A DNA stretch of 64,000 nt from Lachnospiraceae bacterium Marseille-Q4251 (GTDB lineage: Bacteria; Bacillota; Clostridia; Lachnospirales; Lachnospiraceae). Shown one piece after another: positions 52,413 through 60,849 of the stretch. Every line of letters begins with the position of its first letter. Position 1 is the first letter of the stretch. The notes under the pieces are model-generated. The model was given only the letters and a program-made list of their open reading frames with translations, had not been told where the DNA came from and did no database searches. The position numbers were made by a program, and so were the translations under genes. The stretch spans positions 1,860,001 through 1,924,000 of the forward strand of contig JAGTTO010000001.1 of the NCBI GenBank assembly GCA_018223435.1, read 5' to 3'.

Positions 52413-54109
52413 GTTGTTTCCCCCCTTGGAAGGATCAGCTCGCTCACTGCTCCTTCATTGTTCTCAAACAGATACTCCGCCTTGTCTCCGTAGAGGAAAC
52501 CGCAGCGCCGTTTGATGTTGTTGATACCGACACAAAACGTACCAGAGGCCGGATCTCCGTTGATTTCCTCCAGTATGGCATCACTGTAGCCCTGACCATT
52601 GTCCTGCACCACCAGGTCCAGATAATCGCCCTCCTCTGTCTTCAGGTAACTGGCCGTGATCTGGATCTCCAGCGGACATCTGGCATCTCCCAGTCTGGCA
52701 TATTTGATGCTATTTTCCACAAAGGTCTGTACGGAAAGGATTGGAACCTGCCAGTCCTCCACCTCGGGATCTACCGTGATCTCACTGGTCACAGGCCGTC
52801 CAGTCACATGCTTCTGAAGACCGATATAGTTCTCCACAAAAGCCAGTTCCCGGGAAAGCGGTACCGTTTCCTGCTCTGCCCGGAGAAGATAGCGGAGATG
52901 CTCCGAAAGGTTCAGCACCAGCTCCTGGATCTTCTCATCCTCATGCGCCATGGCAAGGGCATTGACAGTCTTCAGCCCGTTCAGGTAAAAGTGAGGCTTC
53001 AGCTGAAGCTGCAGATATTGCATCTGAGCCTTCTGTTTTTCTATGATCTCTTCATAGGTGAGGTTTTTCTGTTCCTCCAGCTCCCGTACCATCTTTTCCA
53101 GTGTCTGACGCACCTCGGTAAATTCCTGGAAACTGCCTCCGATCTCCGGCACCTCCCTCGTCTCACCATTCCGGATGCGGTTCATGGCATCCGTCAGCTG
53201 TCGAAGCGGCTGTACCACCTGCCTTCTCATAAACTGGAAAAGCAGGAACACTGCCACGACAGAAAACAGCGTGAGCAAAAGAAGCAAAAGCTGCTGGATC
53301 GTGGCGGTCTGCCACCATTTTATGGAATAAATGGTACAGATCCAGAAATCCATATTGGTGATTTTTCTGCCAAACACCTGATAATCCGGCTTTATCTCTT
53401 CCAGCATCGTTTCTTCTGCCATGATCTTACTCAAAAGCCGGATCTGCTCTGCCTGTTTTTTCCCGTTTAAAACGTCCCCGTTCTGCACCATGCAGACCTG
53501 TGCCTTGATCCCGGTGCTTCTCTCTATCTGTCCTCCAAGCTCCGGCAGGGTATAAACTCCGATAACAGCCACCCCGCCTTTTTTATAACAGACAAAAAGC
53601 GAGATTGTTTCTCCGGATCGCACAGTTGACCAGCTTTTTCCCTGGGAAGCATTTGCCTGATATTGTGCCAGCATATTCTTTACTTCCTGTGAATAAACAA
53701 AATCCGAATACTTATCCTGTGTCCCATACCAGCACTTTTCACCGTTTCCATAGAAAATATAGAAGCTGCTGAGGTAATCCTGGATGATCAGCCGCGTATG
53801 CAGTTTTTCCCGGAGATCATAAACGGTACTGTACTCCTTCGCTGAGCTCTGTTCCTTCTGCAGGGCCTGGAAATTCTTGTCATTCGCATAAATATCATAC
53901 ATCAGCTGATCCACTTTATCGATGGAATTTTTCACCTGCTCCGTATAATCGTTCAGAAGCTCCCATTTGGCAGCTTTCAGTTTTTCCTGATGCGCCTGGA
54001 TCATATAGCAGTCCAGCAGGAAAAGGATCACCAGAACTGTACTATAGCCGAGCATGGTGATCTTCACGATCGTCCTGTTTAAACGTCGGATTTTCTTCTC
54101 ACGCGACAT
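52409..54109 (-). CDS. yesM: YesM-type sensor histidine kinase
   Basis: 566 residues. Two membrane helices (about 18-38 and 275-300) bracket a 230-residue extracellular sensor; HAMP follows (FQFMRRQVVQPLRQLTDAMN), then His_kinase domain with QLKPHFYLNGLKTVNAL (His phospho-acceptor; the usual NPHF is KPHF) and HATPase with VQTFVENSIKYARLG and VVQDNGQGYSD. Senses an extracellular glycan signal. Starts inside the end of the GH78 gene (31-base overlap), so it is part of the same transcript. Confidence 0.93.
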   Translation of the reverse strand: MSREKKIRRLNRTIVKITMLGYSTVLVILFLLDCYMIQAHQEKLKAAKWELLNDYTEQVKNSIDKVDQLMYDIYANDKNFQALQKEQSSAKEYSTVYDLREKLHTRLIIQDYLSSFYIFYGNGEKCWYGTQDKYSDFVYSQEVKNMLAQYQANASQGKSWSTVRSGETISLFVCYKKGGVAVIGVYTLPELGGQIERSTGIKAQVCMVQNGDVLNGKKQAEQIRLLSKIMAEETMLEEIKPDYQVFGRKITNMDFWICTIYSIKWWQTATIQQLLLLLLTLFSVVAVFLLFQFMRRQVVQPLRQLTDAMNRIRNGETREVPEIGGSFQEFTEVRQTLEKMVRELEEQKNLTYEEIIEKQKAQMQYLQLQLKPHFYLNGLKTVNALAMAHEDEKIQELVLNLSEHLRYLLRAEQETVPLSRELAFVENYIGLQKHVTGRPVTSEITVDPEVEDWQVPILSVQTFVENSIKYARLGDARCPLEIQITASYLKTEEGDYLDLVVQDNGQGYSDAILEEINGDPASGTFCVGINNIKRRCGFLYGDKAEYLFENNEGAVSELILPRGETT

Positions 54110-56049
54110 TCCTTCTTCGCCTCCAGCGTATAAGCTTTCCCATCCACATAGAGCGTTCCGCCCGAAATCTCAGAATAAACCCTGATTTCCTCCTGATCCA
54201 CGGAGACAGAAACTGTCCCGCCGGGTACAGGCACTTTGCCATGGAAACCCTTGAGGTCTCCCGGATTCGGCCGCACATCGAAGGTATCATACGCAATGCC
54301 TGTATTTTCCACACCCAGCCGGAAATTGCCCAGAAGATAAATGGGGCTTGCGCTCCAGGCATGGCAGAGGGATTTCTCGAAGGGATTTCCGTACATCGCA
54401 TAATGCTCCACGCCGGTCATGGTCGGATCATACTCCTCGTAAAGAGTCGTCGCTCCCGTCGCCAGCATGCTGCCGTAGTATTCCCGGATGGATTTTTCCA
54501 GGAGGTTTGTATTTCCGGCCTTGCAGTGTACCTGATTTTCGTAAAATTTAAAGTAAGGCGTGGTGATCTGCGGCACTTCGTCATTGAGGACCACCCGCTC
54601 GTAAATGTCTTTTTTCACGGTGTCATCGCAGCTCAGGAAAAGGTAAGCCAGAATGTTGCTCTGTCTGGTCACGTTTCGTTTACCAGACTCGTAACTGTCG
54701 ATAAATACCTTTTTCTCTGTATCGTAAAATTTCTCAAAGATCTGCTTCCGGAGTTTTTCTGCCTCCCCGCCCAGACCTCTGTCATCTCTTCCGATCACCG
54801 CACAGATGGCCGCATAACACTCCATGGCTTTGGCAAAAAGGATCTGTTCTCCACAGAGCGCTCCTGTCTTGTCCATGGGAGCCCAGTCGATAAACACCCA
54901 GTCACCGGGCTTTCCTCTCATGAAACCGTCCTCATCCCGTCTTTCCAGACAGAAATCCATAACCGCCTTCATCTGGTCTTGGATCTGCTCCAGGAAATCC
55001 TTATCCCCGTAGGTCTTATAATACTCGTAAAGACTGATGATCCAGAAAAAACTGTAATCCATGATCGTGTTGATATGTACCTTGAAGGGCTGTTTTCCGC
55101 CCAGAGCGATCAGCGTCCGCTTCTCGATCTCTTTATCAAAAAAGAGATATCGGTTCACGAAAAGGCTCTGGTAGGCATCTGCTGACCAGACCCACCGGTC
55201 TCTTTTGATGCCGTCCAGGAAAAATTCCCGGCTGTTCAGATGGAAGGTATATGCCGCCACATCCCATACTTTGTTGATGATCTCCTCGCTGCAGTGGAAA
55301 GAGCCTTTGTATTCCAACGGCAGATACTCATACTCTGCCTTCACCTCCACCTTCTCATCGCTGACAAAAAGATAACGGAAAGCATAAGGAATATAGCTTA
55401 AAACACCTTTCTCCGGCTTGTCCTCAAAACGGATGACACACCACTCAGGATCCATGGCCTCTTCTCTGGACTCACCAAAACGCACTTTCACCGGTCCTTC
55501 GCCCAGTCCGGAAAAGCGTGTCCTTGCAAAGGTCTCTTTTCCAAAATCAAACAGGACACCACCCTCAACCTTTTCCTTTTTCACCCAGGAAACGGGCAGA
55601 TAGGAAAATGGAAAATGATCCGGTGTCTGATCCGGAGAAACAAACATTTCACTGGTTCCGACTTTCTTCCAGTCCTGACTCATGTCATCACAAAGCCAGG
55701 TGTCGTCACTCTCGATGACACCATCCACATAGATACAGGGGAAAGTTTCGGTATTTGCCACCCGGATGAGAACCGTGGTGGTTCCCGGCTCCAGTTTGAT
55801 CTCTCTCTGTCCGCCGTATTTCTTCTGATTCCATGGCTCTGCTCCTACAATGACCGAAATATTTCCCAACGCATGGATCCGGAAAGTTCCTCCTTCTGTC
55901 GTCACTTCTTTTTTGAAGCAGACCACCGGTTCCGGGGCATAAAGCTTCCAGACTACCGGTTCCGGGTAGCCATACTGCTGTCTTCTTGTATGAAGGATCA
56001 TATTGTGGTAACATTCAAATTCTCCGTATCTCCAAATCCACTGGCTCAT
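54079..56049 (-). CDS. GH78-family alpha-L-rhamnosidase-like enzyme
   Basis: 656 residues without signal peptide. N-terminal beta-sandwich domains (1-215), then an (alpha/alpha)6 barrel beginning near FHCSEEIINKVWDVAAYTFH. GH78 signature FFLDGIKRDRWVWSADAYQS; C-terminal beta-sandwich from about 565. In characterised GH78 enzymes the acid residue lies in DxxxRDE; here the sequence is DGIKRDRW, as in a known KRDR subgroup. Likely releases L-rhamnose from imported oligosaccharides. First gene of the YesM-YesN transcript; its end overlaps yesM. Confidence 0.82.
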   Translation of the reverse strand: MSQWIWRYGEFECYHNMILHTRRQQYGYPEPVVWKLYAPEPVVCFKKEVTTEGGTFRIHALGNISVIVGAEPWNQKKYGGQREIKLEPGTTTVLIRVANTETFPCIYVDGVIESDDTWLCDDMSQDWKKVGTSEMFVSPDQTPDHFPFSYLPVSWVKKEKVEGGVLFDFGKETFARTRFSGLGEGPVKVRFGESREEAMDPEWCVIRFEDKPEKGVLSYIPYAFRYLFVSDEKVEVKAEYEYLPLEYKGSFHCSEEIINKVWDVAAYTFHLNSREFFLDGIKRDRWVWSADAYQSLFVNRYLFFDKEIEKRTLIALGGKQPFKVHINTIMDYSFFWIISLYEYYKTYGDKDFLEQIQDQMKAVMDFCLERRDEDGFMRGKPGDWVFIDWAPMDKTGALCGEQILFAKAMECYAAICAVIGRDDRGLGGEAEKLRKQIFEKFYDTEKKVFIDSYESGKRNVTRQSNILAYLFLSCDDTVKKDIYERVVLNDEVPQITTPYFKFYENQVHCKAGNTNLLEKSIREYYGSMLATGATTLYEEYDPTMTGVEHYAMYGNPFEKSLCHAWSASPIYLLGNFRLGVENTGIAYDTFDVRPNPGDLKGFHGKVPVPGGTVSVSVDQEEIRVYSEISGGTLYVDGKAYTLEAKKECRVRRKSDV

Positions 56050-56207
56050 ATGTGTACCTCTCCTTTTCTCGTTTCAGGCAGACTTCCCGCCTTTTTTCTG
56101 CACCCTAAAACACTGCTTCAGACCGCGGCCTGCGGCCTGCGAAGGAGAAACTTTCTTCCGCAGGTTTTTGTCACAGGCGCAGTCTCTCATTGTCTGATAA
56201 TAAGGAT

Positions 56208-56237
56208 ATGATACCACAAAAATTCTGGATCGCTCAA
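56208..56237 (-). promoter_or_regulatory. Promoter of GH78-yesM-yesN
   Basis: Minus strand TTGAGC, 18 bases, TATCAT, about 160 bases before the GH78 start. Just upstream is CGTCACAAAAAGTAAT (56254-56240), similar to the candidate YesN dyads near SBP 1, hinting at autoregulation. The rest of the leader (56050-56200) contains a GC-rich GCGGCCTGCGGCC stretch. Confidence 0.5.
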
Positions 56238-56265
56238 TTACTTTTTGTGACGAAGATTATCCTTT

Positions 56266-57003
56266 TTATGACCATTGCCGGCTGTTTCGTCTGCGGCTGC
56301 GCCGCCGGAACATCTCATCCACGAGGAGCGTCTGGATCAGGTCGCTGAGCCAGTTCTGGTCCGGCGGATAGCGCCGCCAGGTCTCCTGATTCATGGCCAG
56401 CATCTCATCTTTGTCCTCCCCTTCCGGGGGCTGGTACTGTTCCTTCACCTGCCCGTAGATCCGGGAAGTCAGGCGGCGGACCTGGTTCTGGTCCGGAGAT
56501 TCATCATACATGAGGCTTCCCTCGTATTCCATCTGGTCGCAGACATCCTCAATCCACGGAAAGAGCTCCTTTGAGATCTCCGGATAAAGGTTCTTCATCC
56601 GCTCCAGATCCCGCTCGGTCTCATAGTCGTCCTCGTAGTAGCGGGTAAGTGGCGTGGAGGGCTCATCTTCCTGGAAGAGGGAGTCCTGGGACTGAGGTGC
56701 AGGCGACTGCTCGGGTGACGGAGCCTGCCAGACTTCCTCCGCCTCAAAGGGACGGATGCAGCGCGTGCAGGGGCGGGGCCTGTTTGGACCACCTGGGCCC
56801 GGGCCGCGGCGGGGAGGTGGCGGCGGGCCGAAACCTGGACGCGGCGGCGGACCAGACGAACCTCCCGGACCGGGGCCGTAACCCGGACGTGGTGGGGACG
56901 GCGGCGGGGGACCAAACCCAGGGCGCGGCGGTCCACCGAAACCAGGACGGGAAGGACGACGGCACCAGGGGCATTTCATTTCCATGGGATCATAATATTC
57001 CAT
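56266..57003 (-). CDS. Conserved hypothetical protein with proline/glycine-rich N-terminus
   Basis: 245 residues. A short start with CPWC (possible metal site), then a Pro/Gly/Arg-rich stretch (about 17-80, RPGFGPPPP units), a CTRC pair, a polar linker and a C-terminal conserved region (about 125-245) with ERMKNLYPEISKELFPWIED. The C-terminal part is recognisable as a Clostridia-wide family of unknown role; the proline-rich N-terminus is variable. No membrane helix. AGGAG precedes the ATG. Alone on its transcript. Confidence 0.65.
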   Translation of the reverse strand: MEYYDPMEMKCPWCRRPSRPGFGGPPRPGFGPPPPSPPRPGYGPGPGGSSGPPPRPGFGPPPPPRRGPGPGGPNRPRPCTRCIRPFEAEEVWQAPSPEQSPAPQSQDSLFQEDEPSTPLTRYYEDDYETERDLERMKNLYPEISKELFPWIEDVCDQMEYEGSLMYDESPDQNQVRRLTSRIYGQVKEQYQPPEGEDKDEMLAMNQETWRRYPPDQNWLSDLIQTLLVDEMFRRRSRRRNSRQWS

Positions 57004-57076
57004 AGGGTTCTCCTGAAAACCTCATCCCTACAGGATATGCAGGTTTTGCGGATCTGACCCGCATTTTTCTCGGCAC

Positions 57077-57104
57077 GAAAAAAGGGCCCGCCGAAGCGGG
57101 CCCT
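57077..57104 (-). terminator. Terminator of the Rbs/Mgl-type sugar operon
   Basis: Perfect 9-bp GC-rich stem AGGGCCCGC / GCGGGCCCT with TTCG-type loop, then six T on the minus strand. 18 bases after the last binding-protein stop. Confidence 0.9.
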
Positions 57105-57121
57105 GTAAAACTCATTTTAAA

Positions 57122-58240
57122 TTAGTCGTAGAGGTTCTGAGCGATCTCGGGATCTTCCATGTTATCAGCGGTGTACCACTGGCATCCGGTATCCACGTCT
57201 GCTACTTCCTCGCCGTTTGCTGCCATGGTCAGAAGGTCGATAACTGCTGCGCCCATTGCTACAGGAGCCTGGGTTACTGCGCCGTAGAGAGTACCGTTCT
57301 TGACAGCCTCTTTGATAACAGTACCGGAGTCGAAGGTCACGCCTAATACCTGATCTTCGCCGCTGCCCAGTTTCTGCAGGTTCTCGTTACCGGTTACCAT
57401 TGCCTCACCGGAGTGCTGGTTGGAACCATAGATGCAGATCGTGTCGTCTTTGTTCAGCAGGGTCTGGCAGTCTGTTGCGGACAGCTCTGCGGTTACCTGT
57501 GACGGTACTGCTACATCGAGAATCACTTTTGCATCGTCAGTCGGCTCTACTTTGGAGTCCTGAACGTATTTGTCGTTTCCTTCTACGGTTACGGTATATC
57601 CGTCAGCCTCTGCCAGCTCTGCGATCTTATCGATGAAGCCAAGACCTCTGTTAACGATAGACTCACTGGTTGCATCCTGACCCATAACACCGATACGAAC
57701 AGAACCTTCCGCTGCTGCGATACGGTCTTTCAGTACTTCATAGGTCTTCTCTGCTGCCAGCTCACCAGCTGCATAGTTGTCGGTTGCTGCGTTTGCTACT
57801 ACAGAACCTTCCGGAGCTCCCGGTACACCGGAGTCAAATCCTACGATGGGGATTCCTGCATCTTTTGCCTGCTGCAGAGCATCATTACAAGCATCCGTAC
57901 TCAGTGCTGCAAGACCGATTGCTGCCGGTTTTGCATTGATTGCACTGTTCAGCATCTGTACCTGGTCTGCGATATCAGACTCAGAGTTCGGTCCTACAAA
58001 GTTCATGGTAACACCGAGACGGTCAGCCTCTTCCTGTGCTCCTTTTAATACTGCCTGCCAGTACTGATGCTGGAAGCCTTTGGATACGATCTCGAAGTGA
58101 TAAGCCTCTTTTGCCTCTACATTGCTCAGATCTACAGAAGCTGCTGCCTCAGTCTCTCCCTCGCTTGCAAGTGCGGGAACGGTCATCATGGATGCTACCA
58201 TAGCGGTTGCCAGTAAAGCGCTGATCATTTTGTTTTTCAT
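57122..58240 (-). CDS. Periplasmic-binding-protein-like sugar receptor, stalkless secreted form
   Basis: 372 residues. Signal peptide 1-26 ending PALASEG, no lipobox Cys, so probably released or loosely held. Binding fold of the Peripla_BP_4 (ribose/galactose-type) family: KGFQHQYWQAVLKGAQEEAD, LAALSTDACNDALQQA, IPIVGFDSGVPG, and IGVMGQDATSES. From residue 40 to the end it differs from the lipoprotein at 58913-60769 at only about six residues. Last gene of the operon. GGAGG precedes the ATG. Confidence 0.9.
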   Translation of the reverse strand: MKNKMISALLATAMVASMMTVPALASEGETEAAASVDLSNVEAKEAYHFEIVSKGFQHQYWQAVLKGAQEEADRLGVTMNFVGPNSESDIADQVQMLNSAINAKPAAIGLAALSTDACNDALQQAKDAGIPIVGFDSGVPGAPEGSVVANAATDNYAAGELAAEKTYEVLKDRIAAAEGSVRIGVMGQDATSESIVNRGLGFIDKIAELAEADGYTVTVEGNDKYVQDSKVEPTDDAKVILDVAVPSQVTAELSATDCQTLLNKDDTICIYGSNQHSGEAMVTGNENLQKLGSGEDQVLGVTFDSGTVIKEAVKNGTLYGAVTQAPVAMGAAVIDLLTMAANGEEVADVDTGCQWYTADNMEDPEIAQNLYD

Positions 58241-58307
58241 TGTAAAATCCTCCTTTTTTACATTACATAGTTTTTTCCCCTGATGCCCATAGGCATCTTA
58301 TCTAACA

Positions 58308-58338
58308 GTTCAGGCCCCCAGGCTTTCGCCTCTCCTGA
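58308..58338 (-). promoter_or_regulatory. Stem-loop between fucU and the second receptor gene
   Basis: Minus strand GTTCAGG / CCTGAAC with inner AGGC-GAAA-GCCT. No T tract, so an mRNA-processing or stabilising hairpin is more likely than a terminator. Confidence 0.5.
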
Positions 58339-58352
58339 ACGGCTATTCTTTT

Positions 58353-58793
58353 TTAGTCAACCACTACGCCCTTCTGGAGCATAATGTTTGCATAGAGTGC
58401 GCTCTCGCCGGTGGCGATGATCGCATATACTTTTTTCGCCTCATCGTAGAAAGCAAATCTCTCGATGTGACCGATGGCGTCTCCGCCTCTCTTATCATGT
58501 TTTTCAACGATTTCTTTATAAGTATCCCAAATCGGTGTCTCAACATCATCACCGGGCATTACTTCCATCAGATTTACCGGATGCTCTACATAAGTATCCA
58601 GCGGGAACACCTCAAGAATGGCGTCCAGAAGTTCCGGCACGCCGTGGCCGTCACAACGGATCACGATCGCGTCTTTTCCCATGGACTCTGCCGGGAAATT
58701 TCCGTCGGAAATAACCAGACGGTCGCTGTGTCCCATTTCACAGAGCACTTTTAAGAGCTCCGGAGATAAAATCTTTGGAATTCCTTTTAACAT
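58353..58793 (-). CDS. fucU: FucU/RbsD-family sugar mutarotase
   Basis: 146 residues. MLKGIPKILSPELLKVLCEM then GHSDRLVISDGNFPAESMG is the FucU signature (His acting in anomer exchange, NFPAxS). C-terminal FAFYDEAKKVYAIIATGE follows the family. FucU interconverts alpha and beta forms of L-fucose; relatives act on ribose. Start at 58793 has GGAGG upstream; a longer frame to 58871 is not supported. It lies between the two sugar-receptor genes and suggests that the transported sugar is a fucose-, rhamnose- or ribose-like pyranose. Confidence 0.85.
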   Translation of the reverse strand: MLKGIPKILSPELLKVLCEMGHSDRLVISDGNFPAESMGKDAIVIRCDGHGVPELLDAILEVFPLDTYVEHPVNLMEVMPGDDVETPIWDTYKEIVEKHDKRGGDAIGHIERFAFYDEAKKVYAIIATGESALYANIMLQKGVVVD

Positions 58794-58912
58794 TTCTTGC
58801 TTCCTCCCAGTTGTCATTTTTTCGGACCGGGCTGCCGCCCCCGACAGCCCGTCCATACACACCAAACACACTTTTTATGAAGTGAAAGCCTTAACAGGCC
58901 TGCTTCCAATTA

Positions 58913-60769
58913 TTAGTCGTAAAGGTTTTGTGCAATCTCAGGATCGTCCATGTTGTCAGCGGTATACCACTGGCATCCGGTATCCACGTCTGCTACTTCC
59001 TCACCGTTTGCTGCCATGGTCAGAAGGTCGATAACTGCTGCGCCCATTGCTACAGGAGCCTGGGTTACTGCGCCGTAGAGAGTACCATTCTTGACAGCCT
59101 CTTTGATAACAGTACCGGAGTCGAAGGTCACGCCTAATACCTGATCTTCGCCGCTGCCCAGTTTCTGCAGGTTCTCGTTACCGGTTACCATTGCCTCACC
59201 GGAGTGCTGGTTGGAACCATAGATGCAGATCGTGTCGTCTTTGTTCAGCAGGGTCTGGCAGTCTGTTGCGGACAGCTCTGCGGTTACCTGTGACGGTACT
59301 GCTACATCGAGGATCACCTTAGCCTCTTTGGTAGGCTCTACTTTACAATCCTGAACGTATTTGTCGTTTCCTTCTACAGTTACGGTATAGCCGTCAGCCT
59401 CTGCCAGCTCAGCGATCTTGTCGATGAAGCCAAGGCCACGGTTGATGATGGACTCACTGGTTGCATCCTGGCCCATAACGCCGATACGAACGGAACCTTC
59501 TGCTGCTGCGATTCTGTCTTTCAGAACCTCATAGGTTTTCTCTGCTGCCAGCTCACCAGCTGCGTAGTTGTCAGTTGCTGCGTTTGCTACTACAGAACCT
59601 TCCGGAGCTCCCGGTACGCCGGAGTCAAAGCCCACGATGGGGATTCCTGCATCTTTTGCCTGCTGCAGAGCGTCGTTACAAGCATCGGTACTCAGAGCTG
59701 CCAGACCGATTGCTGCCGGTTTTGCGTTGATTGCGCTGTTCAGCATCTGTACCTGGTCTGCGATATCGGACTCGGAGTTCGGTCCTACGAAGTTCATGGT
59801 AACGCCGAGACGCTCAGCCTCCTCCTGTGCTCCCTTTAATACTGCCTGCCAGTACTGATGCTGGAAGCCTTTGGATACGATCTCAAAGTGATAAGCTTCT
59901 TTTGCTTCTACCTTGCTGAGGTCGATGGTGCCTTTTACGGTTTCGGTCTCAGATTCGCTCTCGGACTCGGCCTCAGTCTCTTTTGCGTCAGTTGCTTTCT
60001 TGGTTTCTTTCTCGGTTTCGGACTCAGATTCTGTCTCAGTTTCTTTCTCGGTAGCCTTCTCGGTTTCCTTCTTGGTCTCTTTCTCGGTTACCTTTTCAGT
60101 CTCAGATTCAGACTCGGTCTCTTTCTCGGTAGCTTTCTCAGTTTCCTTCTCGGTCTCCTTCTCGGTTACTTTCTCAGTTTCCTTCTTGGTCTCTTTCTCA
60201 GTAGCCTTCTCGGTCTCTTTCTCGGTAGCCTTCTCAGTTTCCTTCTCGGTCTCTTTCTCGGTTACTTTCTCAGTTTCCTTCTCGGTCTCTTTCTCAGTAG
60301 CCTTCTCAGTTTCCTTCTCGGTCTCTTTCTCAGTAGCCTTTTCGGTTTCCTTCTCGCTCTCTTTCTCAGTAGCCTTTTCGGTCTCCTTCTCGGTCTCCTT
60401 CTCAGTAGCCTTCTCGGTCTCCTTGGAAGCAGACTCGGTCTCAGTCTCTACTTTTTTCTTGGTTTCTTTTTCAGTAGCCTTTTCCGTTTCTTTCTCGGTG
60501 GCTTTCTCGGTAGTTTCTTCTTCCGTCGTTGCAGCTTCTGTGGTAGCTGCCTCGGTAGCTTTTTCTGTAGCCTTCTCAGTGGCTTTCTCAGTCTCAGTAG
60601 CTTTTTCCGTTGCTTTTTCAGTTGCCTTCTCGGTTGCTTTCTCGGTGGCAGCTTCTGTTGCTTTCTCAGTGGTTTTCTCGGTTGTCTTATTTGAGCCGCT
60701 TCCGCAGCCGCCAACCATTGTTGCTACCATGGATGCACATAAGAGTGCGCTGATTACTTTGCGTTTCAT
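58913..60769 (-). CDS. Sugar-binding lipoprotein with long Thr/Glu/Lys stalk
   Basis: 618 residues. Lipoprotein signal: MKRKVISALLCASMVATMVGG with the lipidated Cys in VGGC at residue 22. A stalk of about 260 residues (23-290) consists almost only of K, E, T, A and S in four-residue units such as KATE and KETE. Then comes a Peripla_BP_4 receptor domain (about 295-618) almost identical to the shorter protein at 57122. The stalk probably spans the wall and holds the receptor above it. AAGGAGG precedes the ATG. Confidence 0.92.
   Translation of the reverse strand: MKRKVISALLCASMVATMVGGCGSGSNKTTEKTTEKATEAATEKATEKATEKATEKATETEKATEKATEKATEAATTEAATTEEETTEKATEKETEKATEKETKKKVETETESASKETEKATEKETEKETEKATEKESEKETEKATEKETEKETEKATEKETEKETEKVTEKETEKETEKATEKETEKATEKETKKETEKVTEKETEKETEKATEKETESESETEKVTEKETKKETEKATEKETETESESETEKETKKATDAKETEAESESESETETVKGTIDLSKVEAKEAYHFEIVSKGFQHQYWQAVLKGAQEEAERLGVTMNFVGPNSESDIADQVQMLNSAINAKPAAIGLAALSTDACNDALQQAKDAGIPIVGFDSGVPGAPEGSVVANAATDNYAAGELAAEKTYEVLKDRIAAAEGSVRIGVMGQDATSESIINRGLGFIDKIAELAEADGYTVTVEGNDKYVQDCKVEPTKEAKVILDVAVPSQVTAELSATDCQTLLNKDDTICIYGSNQHSGEAMVTGNENLQKLGSGEDQVLGVTFDSGTVIKEAVKNGTLYGAVTQAPVAMGAAVIDLLTMAANGEEVADVDTGCQWYTADNMDDPEIAQNLYD
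59931..60700 (-). repeat. Tandem 12-base repeat region coding the Thr/Glu/Lys stalk
   Basis: About 770 bases of in-frame near-repeats of the type GAG-AAG-GAA-ACT (variations at third positions and Ala/Val/Ser swaps). The high internal similarity favours slippage and length change. The plus-strand open frame through it is a shadow. Confidence 0.9.
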
Positions 60770-60849
60770 CCTTCGAAATCCTCCTTTTGAAGGGCAGCGG
60801 AACCTCTCATTCCGCTGTCGAAAAAATAAAAAGTGTGTGTGCTGCTGTG

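Larger units (their letters stand above)
57122..59905. repeat. Pair of about 1-kb direct repeats (receptor domains)
   Basis: The receptor-coding parts of 57122-58110 and 58913-59905 are nearly identical at the DNA level too, in the same direction, with fucU between them. Recombination would delete fucU and fuse the two genes. Noted here as a structural feature; the similarity comes from reading the aligned segments. Confidence 0.85.
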
